This document shows positions 47,991-56,048 of a stretch of 64,000 nt of DNA, one piece after another (positions within the stretch are counted from its first letter, which is position 1; each line of letters begins with the position of its first letter). The notes under the pieces were generated by a model. It had not been told where the DNA came from. It made no database searches and worked only from the letters and a program-made list of their open reading frames with translations. The DNA comes from JAWVYT01 sp046483065. Its GTDB lineage: Bacteria; Gemmatimonadota; Gemmatimonadetes; Longimicrobiales; RSA9. A program made the position numbers and the translations under genes. Location: positions 1 to 64,000 of the forward strand of contig JAWODW010000032.1 of NCBI GenBank assembly GCA_046483065.1. Reading direction: 5' to 3'.

Positions 47991-49517
47991 ATGTCGAACG
48001 AAGGGATGCAGGTGCTGGCCGCGTTCCGGGAGATGACGAACAACAAGAATCTCTCGCGGCTGGAGCTGCACGACCTGATCCGGGACGGCATCATGGCCGC
48101 GCTGGGGAAGCGGTTCGGGCCGAACGTGGAAGCCGAGATCACCATCGATGAGAACGAGGGTGGGATCAACATCGTCGTGCTCAAGGAGGTGGTGGAGGAG
48201 GTCGAGGACGCGTCGCGTGAGATCTCTCTGGAGGAGGCCCGGTGGGACGACCCGGACTTCGAGCCGGGCGACGTGCTGGAGATCCCGGTAGCGTTCAGCG
48301 ATTTCGGCCGGAACGCGGTGATGGCGGCGAAGCAGCGGATCATCCAGGGCGTGCGCGAGGGCGAGCGCCAGAAGATCCGTGACGAGTTCGAGGGCCGCGA
48401 GGGCGAGCTTCTGAGCGCCGAGGTTCAGCAGGTGGAGCGGGGCAAGCTCGTGATCCTGCTGAACGAGGCCCGGGAGGCGGACGCCATCATCCCGTGGAAG
48501 GAGCAGAACCCGCGGGAGCGGTTCCGCCAGGGCGAGCCGATCCGGGCCGTGCTGAAGAAGGTGGACGAGACGAGCAAGGGGCCACGGCTGATCATGAGCC
48601 GTGCGGACCCGCTGTTCGTGGCGGCGCTGTTCAAGCTCGAGGTCCCGGAGATCTACCAGGGCATCGTGGAGATCAAGGGGCTGGCCCGTGAGGTGGGTGG
48701 CCGGACGAAGCTGGCCGTCTCTTCCCGCGATGAGTCCATCGACCCGGTGGGTGCGTGTGTGGGACTCAAGGGCTCACGGGTGCAGGCCGTGGTCAGCGAG
48801 CTCGGCGGCGAGCGCATCGATATCGTGCCGTGGCACCCCGACCCGGAGGTGTACGCCCGGCGCGCGCTGGCACCGGCCCGCGTGGCCAAGGTGCTGAGCG
48901 ACCCGGACCGGGGCGTCATCACCGCCATCGTGGACGAGGACCAGCTCTCCCTGGCCATCGGTCGGAACGGCCAGAACGTTCGGCTCGCCAGCCAGCTCAT
49001 CGGCTGGCAGATCGACCTGTACGGCAGCCGGGAATGGCTCGAACGGGGCGCCGATGCGGCGCTCTTCGGCGGTAGTGAACAGGAGGACGAGTACGAGATC
49101 GGCGACTTCCAGCTGGAGGAGCTCCAGTTGGACGAGGACACGGTAGCGGCCCTCGCGAGCGCCGGGTATACTACGTTTTTCGACATCATCGACCTGGAAC
49201 GCGAGGACTTCATCGCCATAGAAGGACTGGACGATGAGGCCACGGATACGCTCGTCGCGTTGATCGATGAGCTCACCGTCGAAGAGTCCCCGACAGACGA
49301 TGCAGCCGAAGCGGCGGACGAGGTCGACGAAGAGGTCGACATCGAGGCCGCACTGGCCGCCGCGGAGGTAGGGGCTGAGGATGACGTAGAAGAAGAGGCC
49401 GAAGAGGTGGAGGCCGAAGAAGAGGCCGAAGAGGTGGAGGCCGAAGAAGAAGAGGCCGAAGAAGAAGAGGCCGAGGAAGAAGAGGCTGAAGAAGAAGAGG
49501 ACCCGGCGGCGGGGTGA
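47991..49517 (+). CDS. nusA: Transcription termination/antitermination factor NusA with acidic tail
   Basis: 508 aa. The N-terminal RNAP-binding domain is followed by S1 (GELLSAEVQQVERGKLVILL), KH1 (VGACVGLKGSRVQAVVSELGGERIDIVPW) and KH2 (LSLAIGRNGQNVRLASQLIGWQIDLY). A helix-hairpin-helix repeat ends the ordered part (VAALASAGYTTFFDIIDLEREDFIAIEGL). The last 85 residues or so are an Ala/Glu tail with EEAEEVEAEEEAEE repeats. NusA controls pausing and termination, so attenuation in the rimP leader may be autoregulatory. Confidence 0.96.
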   Translation: MSNEGMQVLAAFREMTNNKNLSRLELHDLIRDGIMAALGKRFGPNVEAEITIDENEGGINIVVLKEVVEEVEDASREISLEEARWDDPDFEPGDVLEIPVAFSDFGRNAVMAAKQRIIQGVREGERQKIRDEFEGREGELLSAEVQQVERGKLVILLNEAREADAIIPWKEQNPRERFRQGEPIRAVLKKVDETSKGPRLIMSRADPLFVAALFKLEVPEIYQGIVEIKGLAREVGGRTKLAVSSRDESIDPVGACVGLKGSRVQAVVSELGGERIDIVPWHPDPEVYARRALAPARVAKVLSDPDRGVITAIVDEDQLSLAIGRNGQNVRLASQLIGWQIDLYGSREWLERGADAALFGGSEQEDEYEIGDFQLEELQLDEDTVAALASAGYTTFFDIIDLEREDFIAIEGLDDEATDTLVALIDELTVEESPTDDAAEAADEVDEEVDIEAALAAAEVGAEDDVEEEAEEVEAEEEAEEVEAEEEEAEEEEAEEEEAEEEEDPAAG

Positions 49518-49828
49518 CGCTCCGTGAAGAGCCCGGGCTCCAGCTTCTGGGGCTTGCGGCGAGGGCCGGCGCGGTGGCGCCGGGCACGGCGCGGGTCGTT
49601 GCGGGGATACGGGCGGGGGAAGTCGCATTCGCGGTGGTTGCGGAGGACCTGACGGCCACCGGGCGTGCGAAGTTGGTCCCGCTGCTGGAGCGGGAAGGAG
49701 TGCGTCATGCGGTGCGGTTCACGCGGGCGCAGCTCGGCAGGGCCGTGGGGAAGAGCCCCCTTGCGGCGGTAGGTGTGGCCGACGCCGGATTCGGCGATCG
49801 GCTAGCGGCGTTGCTCGGCGACGGGTGA
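49514..49828 (+). CDS. L7Ae/L30e-family RNA-binding protein (YlxQ-like)
   Basis: 104 aa, GTG start overlapping nusA by four bases. LQLLGLAARAGAVAPGTARVVAGIRAGEVAFAVVAEDL is the L7Ae-fold N-terminus and KSPLAAVGVADAGFGDRLAALL its last helix. In Firmicutes the equivalent YlxQ binds K-turn RNA. The small ylxR gene that usually lies between nusA and ylxQ is absent. Confidence 0.8.
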   Translation: MTLREEPGLQLLGLAARAGAVAPGTARVVAGIRAGEVAFAVVAEDLTATGRAKLVPLLEREGVRHAVRFTRAQLGRAVGKSPLAAVGVADAGFGDRLAALLGDG

Positions 49829-49864
49829 CGCGGCAGGCGGTATGACTCGAGTAGCAGGTAGGGT

Positions 49865-52800
49865 ATGCGCGTTTACGAGGTAGCCAAAGAGTTCGACGTA
49901 CCGGCAGAGAGTCTGATCCAACTCCTGCGGGAGATGGGTGTATCCGTGAAGTCGGAGGCGTCGACGGTGGAGGACACGGAGGTGGCCAAGCTCCGTGCCG
50001 TGTTCGAGCGGCACCGTCGAGCCGGACTCACGGAGTCTGCTGAGATCGTGGAGGCGGCCCTGGGCGAAGCGCAGCCCACTACCGGTCGCCGTCGCCGTCG
50101 TCGGAAGAGGGAAGAGCCGGAGCCCGAGGCCGAACTGGAAGAGGTTGAGGTCGAGGAGGCCGAAGCGGTCGAGGCAGAGGCCGAGGAAGAGGCGGGCATC
50201 GAGGTCGAGGCGGTCGAGGCGGTCGAGGAGGCCGAGGCGGTCGAGGCGGTCGAGGAGGCCGAGGCGGTCGAGGAGGCCGAGGCGGTCGAGGCGGTCGAGG
50301 CGGTCGAGGCGGTCGAGGAAGAAGAGGAAGAAGAGGAAGAAGAGGAAGAAGAGGAAGAAGAGCCCATCGTCGCGGAGTCCGAGGCGGAAGAGTCCGAGGC
50401 GGAAGAGTCCGAGGCGGCCCGGCCCGCGGGCTACCACATCGAGCGGTCGGGGTCGTGGTACAAGCTGTTCGGCCCCGACGGCGATCAGGTGGGCAAGAGC
50501 CAGCGTAGCGAGGATGCTGCGTGGGCGCTTCTCGACGAGATCGAGCCGGAGGAGGCTGAAGAGGCTGAGGAGGCCGAGGAGGCTGAGGAAGCGGAAGAGG
50601 CGGAGGTCGAAGAGGTCGTCGCGGAGGCGGCCGAGGAGACAGAGGCCGCCGAGGAGACAGAGGGAGCCGAGGAGGCAGAGGGAGCCGAGGAGGCAGAGGG
50701 AGCCGAGGAGGCAGAGGAAGAGATCGCGGCCGAGGCCGAAGAAGAGACCGAGGAAGCGGAGAAGGCCGCGGCGGACGAGGAGCCGTCGGAGGAGGAGAAG
50801 AAGCGGCGTCGTCCGAAGCGGGTCTCGGAGTCACTGCCGGGGCTGGCGCCTGCGGCCAGCGCCGGGCCGGGTGGGAAGGTCCGGATCCAGGCGGAGGGCT
50901 ACAGCGCCGACGGCCGGAAGAAGAAGCGGAAGAAGAAGCGTCGGAAGCGGCCGGACCAGGACGCGGTGCAGGAGAACGTGCAGCGCGTGATGGCGGAGCT
51001 GAAGGGCGGCAGCGGTGGCGGCAGCCGGAAGCGTCGCTCGCGTCGGCAGGACTCCCAGACGCGTGCCCAGCAGGAGGAGGAACAGCAGCGCCGGGCGGAG
51101 GAGGAGTCGAAGACGGTCCGTGTAAACGAGTTCCTGACGGTGGGCGAGTTGGCGGAGCTGATGGACGAAGATGCCAGCGAGATCATCGCCAGCGCGTTCA
51201 AGAATCTGGGTCTGATGGTCACCATCAACCAGCGTCTGGATTTCGACCAGATCGAGCTGCTGCTCGACGAGTTCGGCTACCAGGCGGTGCGCGAGGAGGA
51301 GTACGGCGCCGAGTCGGACATCGAGGATGAGATCGAGGAGAAGCCGGAGGACCTGGTGCCGCGGCCGCCGGTGGTCACGGTCATGGGCCACGTGGACCAC
51401 GGGAAGACGTCGCTCCTGGACTATGTCCGGAAGACCAACGTCATCGCCGGCGAGAGCGGCGGGATCACGCAGCACATCGGGGCCTACCACGTCACGTTGG
51501 ACGACGACCGGTCGCTCACCTTCCTGGACACCCCGGGCCACGCGGCGTTCACCGCCATGCGGGCCCGTGGCGCCGACGTGACGGACGTGGTGATTCTGGT
51601 GGTGGCGGCGGACGACAGCGTCATGCCGCAGACCATCGAGGCGATCAGCCACGCCAAGAGCGCAGGTGTGCCGGTGATCGTGGCGATCAACAAGATGGAC
51701 CTGCCGGGCGCCGACGCCCAGCGGGTGAAGCAGGAGCTCCTGGAGCACCAGGTGGTGGTGGAGGATTTCGGCGGCGAGGTCCTGAGCCAGCCCGTGAGCG
51801 CGAAGACGGGCGACGGGATCGACGAGCTGCTGGAGAAGGTGCTGCTCCAGGCGGAGATCCTGGAGTTGAAGGCGAACCCGGACCGGGACGCCCACGGGAT
51901 TGTCATCGAGGCGGAGCTGGACGTGGGGAAGGGGCCCGTCACCACGGTGCTGGTCACCTCCGGCACGCTGGAGGTGGGCGACGACGTGGTCTGCGGGCTG
52001 CACAGCGGCCGCGTGCGCGCCCTGCTCGACGAGCGCAGCAACGCCATCGAGTCCGTGGGCCCGGCCATGCCCGCCCAGATCCTGGGGATCAGCGGGGTGC
52101 CGCAGGCGGGCGACAACCTGGTGGCCATGGAGCCGGACCGGGCGGCCGAGGTGGCCCAGACCCGGCAGCGGCTGGAGCGGGAGAAGAAGCTTCGGATCAA
52201 GAGCCGCGGCGTGAAGCTGACGGATATCAGCCAGCTCCTGGCCGCCGGTGAGACGGCGCAGCTGAACGTGATCATCAAGGGTGACGTGGACGGCTCGATC
52301 CAGGCGCTGAGCGACTCGATCGAGCAGCTCTCCACCGACGAGGTGGAGGTGGACGTGATCCACCGGGGCGTGGGCGCCATCAACCGCTCGGACGTGCTCC
52401 TGGCGACCACGTCGGGTGCCATCATCATCGGGTTCCACGTGCGGCCCGACTCCGACGCCCGGAGGATCGCGGAGCAGGAGGACGTGGACATCCGCGTCTA
52501 CGACGTGATCTACGAGGCCATCGAGGACGTCCGCGCCGCGCTGGAGGGGATGCTGGCACCGGACGAGAAGGAGGTCCTGCTGGGCGCCGCCGAGGTCCGG
52601 CAGCTCTTCAAGGTCCCGAAGGCCGGGACCGTGGCCGGCTGCTACGTCACCGAGGGCGTGATCCAGCGGGGCGAGCCCGTGCGGCTGGTCCGGGACGGCG
52701 TGCAGATCTACCAGGGCCAGCTCGGCAGCCTGAAGCGCTTCAAGGAAGACGTGAAGGAGGTGCGTGAGGGCTTCGAGTGTGGGATGAGCATCGAGGGCTA

Positions 52801-52891
52801 CAACGATATCAAGGTGGGCGACGTCATCGAGTGCTTCACCATTGAGGAGGTGGCCCGCACGCTCGCCGGCTCCGAGTCGGGGCAGGGCTGA
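49865..52891 (+). CDS. infB: Translation initiation factor IF-2, long acidic N-terminus with an embedded module
   Basis: 1008 aa. The N-terminal IF2_N helix bundle (VYEVAKEFDVPAESLIQLLREMGV) is followed by about 270 Glu/Ala/Val-rich residues coded by GAGGCGGTC repeats. Near residue 190-220 they are interrupted by a compact non-acidic module (GYHIERSGSWYKLFGPDGDQ). The second IF2_N repeat is EFLTVGELAELMDEDASEIIASAFKNLG. The G domain has G1 GHVDHGKTS, G3 DTPGHAAF and G4 NKMD. C1 and C2 domains complete the protein (VDVIHRGVGAINRSDVLLA, KVPKAGTVAGCYVTEGVI). Binds fMet-tRNA and joins subunits. Confidence 0.96.
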   Translation: MRVYEVAKEFDVPAESLIQLLREMGVSVKSEASTVEDTEVAKLRAVFERHRRAGLTESAEIVEAALGEAQPTTGRRRRRRKREEPEPEAELEEVEVEEAEAVEAEAEEEAGIEVEAVEAVEEAEAVEAVEEAEAVEEAEAVEAVEAVEAVEEEEEEEEEEEEEEEEPIVAESEAEESEAEESEAARPAGYHIERSGSWYKLFGPDGDQVGKSQRSEDAAWALLDEIEPEEAEEAEEAEEAEEAEEAEVEEVVAEAAEETEAAEETEGAEEAEGAEEAEGAEEAEEEIAAEAEEETEEAEKAAADEEPSEEEKKRRRPKRVSESLPGLAPAASAGPGGKVRIQAEGYSADGRKKKRKKKRRKRPDQDAVQENVQRVMAELKGGSGGGSRKRRSRRQDSQTRAQQEEEQQRRAEEESKTVRVNEFLTVGELAELMDEDASEIIASAFKNLGLMVTINQRLDFDQIELLLDEFGYQAVREEEYGAESDIEDEIEEKPEDLVPRPPVVTVMGHVDHGKTSLLDYVRKTNVIAGESGGITQHIGAYHVTLDDDRSLTFLDTPGHAAFTAMRARGADVTDVVILVVAADDSVMPQTIEAISHAKSAGVPVIVAINKMDLPGADAQRVKQELLEHQVVVEDFGGEVLSQPVSAKTGDGIDELLEKVLLQAEILELKANPDRDAHGIVIEAELDVGKGPVTTVLVTSGTLEVGDDVVCGLHSGRVRALLDERSNAIESVGPAMPAQILGISGVPQAGDNLVAMEPDRAAEVAQTRQRLEREKKLRIKSRGVKLTDISQLLAAGETAQLNVIIKGDVDGSIQALSDSIEQLSTDEVEVDVIHRGVGAINRSDVLLATTSGAIIIGFHVRPDSDARRIAEQEDVDIRVYDVIYEAIEDVRAALEGMLAPDEKEVLLGAAEVRQLFKVPKAGTVAGCYVTEGVIQRGEPVRLVRDGVQIYQGQLGSLKRFKEDVKEVREGFECGMSIEGYNDIKVGDVIECFTIEEVARTLAGSESGQG
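50200..50350 (+). repeat. Low-complexity GAGGCGGTC/GAGGAGGCC repeats in infB
   Basis: Nine-base units GAGGCGGTC, GAGGAGGCC and GAAGAAGAG encode EAV/EEA/EEE runs. Similar blocks recur at 50556-50600 and 50636-50720 (GAGGCAGAGGGAGCC). Probably slippage-prone and always in frame. Confidence 0.7.
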
Positions 52892-52935
52892 GCGCCGGCC
52901 CCGGAGCGGGGCGGGCCCGTGAGGAGGGTTGAGCC

Positions 52936-53217
52936 GTGGTGATCGGGGTCATCACCTGGGAGATCCAGATCTTCGACGCCCGTTCGCTGAAAGAGAAGCG
53001 GAAGGTGGTCAAGAGCCTGAAGGAGCGGCTTCAGTCCCGCTTCAACCTTTCGGTGGCCGAGACGGCGTTCCAGGACAGCTGGCAGCGCGCGGAGCTCACG
53101 GCGGTTATCGTGGCCACCGACAAGCCCTACGCCGACGGCGTGCTGAACAAGGCGGACGCCCTGGTCGAGTCCGCGGCACTGGGCCGGATCATGGGCAGCT
53201 ATAGAGATTACTACTGA
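52936..53217 (+). CDS. DUF503/YlxP-like protein
   Basis: 93 aa, GTG 52936. VIGVITWEIQIFDARSLKEKRKVVKSLKERLQSRFNLSVAETAFQDSWQRAELTAVIV is the conserved DUF503 core; the family sits between infB and rbfA in many bacteria and has an uncharacterised role, possibly in ribosome biogenesis. Length is standard. Followed by an 11-bp hairpin. Confidence 0.88.
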   Translation: MVIGVITWEIQIFDARSLKEKRKVVKSLKERLQSRFNLSVAETAFQDSWQRAELTAVIVATDKPYADGVLNKADALVESAALGRIMGSYRDYY

Positions 53218-53241
53218 GGCGACGGCCCGAGGGTCGTCGCC
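53218..53241 (+). terminator. Hairpin between ylxP and rbfA
   Basis: GGCGACGGCCC pairs with GGGTCGTCGCC (one G-U) directly after the stop. Similar in apex (CCCGAGGG) to the lepB hairpin at 16244-16269. No T tract, and rbfA starts 24 bases later, so partial termination or mRNA processing is as likely as a true end. Confidence 0.4.
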
Positions 53242-53265
53242 GTACTTGTCGGTAGAGCAGGGGTC

Positions 53266-53649
53266 ATGGCAGGACACAGAGTCGAGCGGGTGAACGAGCA
53301 GTTGAAGCGGGAGATCTCACGGATCGTGGTCCGGGAGCTCAAGGACCCACGTGTGGACGCGGTGACCGTGACCCGCGTCTCGGCGGCCCCGGACCTCACC
53401 TTCGCCCGCGTCCACGTCCAGCTCATGGGCGATGAGGCGGAGCGGCAGGAGACCATGGAAGGCCTCGAGGCCGCCACCCCCTACGTCCGCCGCCTCCTGG
53501 GCGACCGCATCACCATGCGGCGGGTCCCCGAGCTCCGCTTCGAGCAGGACCGGAGCCTCGAGCGCGCCATGCGCATCGAGGAGCTCCTGTCAGAGGCGGA
53601 GATGGGGGAAGACCGGGAGGACGAGGACGGGCCGTCGGATGACGGTTGA
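53266..53649 (+). CDS. rbfA: Ribosome-binding factor A
   Basis: 127 aa KH-like fold protein for late 30S maturation. RVNEQLKREISRIVVRELKDPRVDAVTVTRVSAAPDLTFARVHVQL is the family core; RRVPELRFEQDRSLERAMRIEELL closes the fold. ATG 53266. The acidic tail EDREDEDGPSDD is slightly longer than normal. Confidence 0.94.
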   Translation: MAGHRVERVNEQLKREISRIVVRELKDPRVDAVTVTRVSAAPDLTFARVHVQLMGDEAERQETMEGLEAATPYVRRLLGDRITMRRVPELRFEQDRSLERAMRIEELLSEAEMGEDREDEDGPSDDG

Positions 53650-53661
53650 GGGGCTGATGCC

Positions 53662-54573
53662 ATGAGGGGTGTGCTGCCCGTGGACAAGCCGGAAGGGCCC
53701 ACCTCCCACGACGTGGTGGCCACGGCACGCCGGGCGTTGGACACCCGCCGCATCGGCCACACCGGCACGTTGGACCCTTTCGCCACCGGCCTGCTCATCC
53801 TCGGCGTGGGCCAGGCGACGAAGCTGGCCCAGTACCTGACCGGGCTCGAGAAGACCTACGAGGCCACCGCACGCCTCGGCACCGCCACGGACACGCTGGA
53901 CCGGACGGGCGCGGTGACGGCCGAGAGCGACGCGTGGGAAGCGCTCACCGAGCCGGCCATCCGGGCGGCGTTCGAGGACCAGCGGGGCGAGCGGGAGCAG
54001 ACGCCGCCGGCGTACTCCGCCAAGCGCGTCGGCGGGAAGAAGTCGTACGAGCTGGCCCGAACGGGGCAGACGGTGGAACTGGCGCCCGTGGAGGTCACCA
54101 TCCACACCCTGGACGTGCTGGCCGTAGACGGCCGGGACGTCCGGTTCCGCATACGCTGCTCGACCGGCACCTACGTCCGGGCTGTGGCCCGGGACGCCGG
54201 CCATGCGCTGGGCGTGGGCGCCCATCTGACCGAGCTCCGTCGTACCGCAGTGGGTCCCTTCGACGTGGTCGACGCCGTGTCGGTCGACACGCTGAAGCGA
54301 GCCGGGGAGTGGGGCGCCGGGTCGGACGCACCGGAGGCGGCGCAGACCGCCCGGGCCGCACTCGACACCGCCCTCCTCTCGCCCCTCGACGCCCTCGCCC
54401 ACCTGCCTCGCCTGATGCTGGATGCGGATCAGCTCCGGCGCGTAAAGCACGGGCAGAGCATCGAGGTGCCGGGCTTCGACGAAGGGCTCGTGGCGCTGGT
54501 GGATGCCGGCGAGCTGCGGGCGGTGGGCGAGTCCAACGGCCGCTGGGTCCGGCCCCGGAAGGTGTTCGCGTGA
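53662..54573 (+). CDS. truB: tRNA pseudouridine(55) synthase TruB
   Basis: 303 aa. Makes pseudouridine 55 in the T loop. GVLPVDKPEGPTSHDVV opens; the catalytic Asp is D38 in HTGTLDPFATGLL. YEATARLGTATDTLDRTG, TPPAYSAKRVGGKKSYELAR and RIRCSTGTYVRAVARD are further signatures. A C-terminal PUA-like stretch ends the protein. ATG 53662; the end overlaps ribF by four bases. Confidence 0.95.
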   Translation: MRGVLPVDKPEGPTSHDVVATARRALDTRRIGHTGTLDPFATGLLILGVGQATKLAQYLTGLEKTYEATARLGTATDTLDRTGAVTAESDAWEALTEPAIRAAFEDQRGEREQTPPAYSAKRVGGKKSYELARTGQTVELAPVEVTIHTLDVLAVDGRDVRFRIRCSTGTYVRAVARDAGHALGVGAHLTELRRTAVGPFDVVDAVSVDTLKRAGEWGAGSDAPEAAQTARAALDTALLSPLDALAHLPRLMLDADQLRRVKHGQSIEVPGFDEGLVALVDAGELRAVGESNGRWVRPRKVFA

Positions 54574-55526
54574 AGCCGGCCATCGACCCGGGGCTCGAGC
54601 CCGGCCTGCCGCCGAACCACGACGGGACGGTCATCACCGTGGGCACCTTCGATGGCGTGCACCGGGGCCACTGGCTCGTGCTCGAGGCGCTCCGCCGCCG
54701 GGCCGGACAGGCCCGGATGCCCGCCGTGCTGGTGACGTTCCACCCCCACCCGCTCCAGGTGGTCCGGCCCGACGACGCGCCCCAGCTCCTGACCACGCCG
54801 CTGGAGAAGAAGGAGATCCTGGCCGAGTCGGCGCTCGACTACGCCGTGTTCGTCCCGTTTACCGAGACGCTCCGAAGCTACCCGCCGGAGCGGTTTGTCA
54901 AGGAGATCCTCATCGACCGACTCCGGATGAAGCACCTCGTGATCGGGTACGACCACGGCTTCGGGAAGGGGCGGTCGGGCGACGTGAACACGCTGAAGGG
55001 GATCGGGACCAAGCTCGGCTTCACCGTGGACGTGGTGGGGGCGCTCCGCACCGATGGCGACGCCATCTCGTCCACCAAGATCCGGAACGCGCTCCACGAC
55101 GGGAACGTGTGGGAGGCGGCACGGGGGCTCGGCCGGCCGTACTCGCTTCGTGGGCCCGTGGTCAAGGGCGATAGTCGGGGCAAGGATCTGGGCTTCCCCA
55201 CCGCGAACGTGAAGGTCAGTGATCCCCACAAGCTGCTGCCTAAGGAGGGCGTCTATGCCGTCTGCGCCACGCTACGGAACGGGACCCATAGGGGTGTGAT
55301 GCATCTGGGGCCCCGACCCACGTTCAAGGGCTCGCCCCCTTCCGTGGAGATCCATCTGTTCGAATTCGACGGGGACCTCTATGGCGAGGAGATCCGAGTG
55401 GAGTTCTGCGCGCGGATCCGCCCGATCCATCGGTTCAAGGACCGGGACGAGCTGGTGGCCGCCATCCGGGACGATTGCGAACGGGCGCTGGAGATGTTCG
55501 ACGCCGGCGCGACGGCCTGCGGGTGA
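54570..55526 (+). CDS. ribF: Bifunctional riboflavin kinase / FAD synthetase RibF
   Basis: 318 aa. Phosphorylates riboflavin and adenylates FMN. The N-terminal adenylyltransferase has VGTFDGVHRGH at residues 24-34 and LVTFHPHPLQVV, DHGFGKGRSGD and ISSTKIRNAL. The C-terminal kinase has VVKGDSRGKDLGFPTANV and GVYAVCATLRNGTHRGVMHLGPRPTF. GTG 54570 overlaps the truB stop; a longer frame lies within truB and is rejected. truB-ribF-rpsO-pnp is a common order. Confidence 0.95.
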   Translation: MKPAIDPGLEPGLPPNHDGTVITVGTFDGVHRGHWLVLEALRRRAGQARMPAVLVTFHPHPLQVVRPDDAPQLLTTPLEKKEILAESALDYAVFVPFTETLRSYPPERFVKEILIDRLRMKHLVIGYDHGFGKGRSGDVNTLKGIGTKLGFTVDVVGALRTDGDAISSTKIRNALHDGNVWEAARGLGRPYSLRGPVVKGDSRGKDLGFPTANVKVSDPHKLLPKEGVYAVCATLRNGTHRGVMHLGPRPTFKGSPPSVEIHLFEFDGDLYGEEIRVEFCARIRPIHRFKDRDELVAAIRDDCERALEMFDAGATACG

Positions 55527-55553
55527 GAAGAGTGCAGGCGTGCAAGGGAGGGG

Positions 55554-55582
55554 TTGAGGAGGGATAAGGTCCAGGTTATCCT
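55554..55582 (+). promoter_or_regulatory. Promoter for rpsO-pnp
   Basis: TTGAGG (55554-55559), 17-base spacer, TATCCT (55577-55582), then TCAAGACTG, nearly identical to the rplM promoter. Confidence 0.65.
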
Positions 55583-55651
55583 TCAAGACTGTTCAATATC
55601 AGGAAGTGCGCTTCCCGATCAGCGAAAGTCTCTCGCGGAGGCAACGCAGGA
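55583..55651 (+). promoter_or_regulatory. rpsO leader with small hairpins, possible S15 site
   Basis: GGAAG (55602-55606) and CTTCC (55611-55615) form a hairpin with loop TGCG. GCGA/TCGC follows near 55622-55636. S15 represses its own mRNA through leader structures in several phyla, so this is a candidate site only. Confidence 0.35.
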
Positions 55652-55912
55652 ATGAGTATCGACAAAGAGAAGATCATCGAGAAGTACCAGCTCCACCCCA
55701 GCGACCGGGGGAGCGTGCCGGTGCAGGTAGCGATCCTGACGGCGCGTATCGACGACCTCCGGGAACACTTCAAGACGCACACGCAGGATCATCACAGCCG
55801 TCGAGGGCTCCTGACCATGGTCGGGAAGCGTCGTCGTCTTCTGGACTATTACCGGAAGAAGGACGTCGAAGGGTATCGTGAGCTGATCGCCGACCTCGGG
55901 CTCCGCCGCTAG
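55652..55912 (+). CDS. rpsO: 30S ribosomal protein S15
   Basis: 86 aa, slightly shorter than the usual 89. Binds 16S helices 20-22 as a primary binder. DRGSVPVQVAILTARIDDLREHFKTHTQDHHSRRGLLTMVGKRRRLLDYYRKKD is the full four-helix signature. ATG 55652. Confidence 0.96.
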   Translation: MSIDKEKIIEKYQLHPSDRGSVPVQVAILTARIDDLREHFKTHTQDHHSRRGLLTMVGKRRRLLDYYRKKDVEGYRELIADLGLRR

Positions 55913-56048
55913 CGCGAGCCGGGGTCGTTCTACATCCGGCGGGGAGGGTCCCCGTCGTGAGCAGCAGACCAGAGGACCTCATATCAAGCTCGTGCGCCAC
56001 GGGGTGTGCGGGTGCGGCATGCGGAAACGGAAAGGCAAGTAAAAGAGA
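55913..56048 (+). other. rpsO-pnp intergenic region
   Basis: 136 bases without a gene. One hairpin, CGGGGAGGGTCCCCG near 55940-55955. In other bacteria RNase III cuts a hairpin here to control pnp; no clear double-stem is seen. Confidence 0.3.

Noticed and set aside
50200..50350. Possible CRISPR-like or microsatellite array
   Set aside because: Repeats have no spacers, lie in frame within infB and encode the acidic tail.
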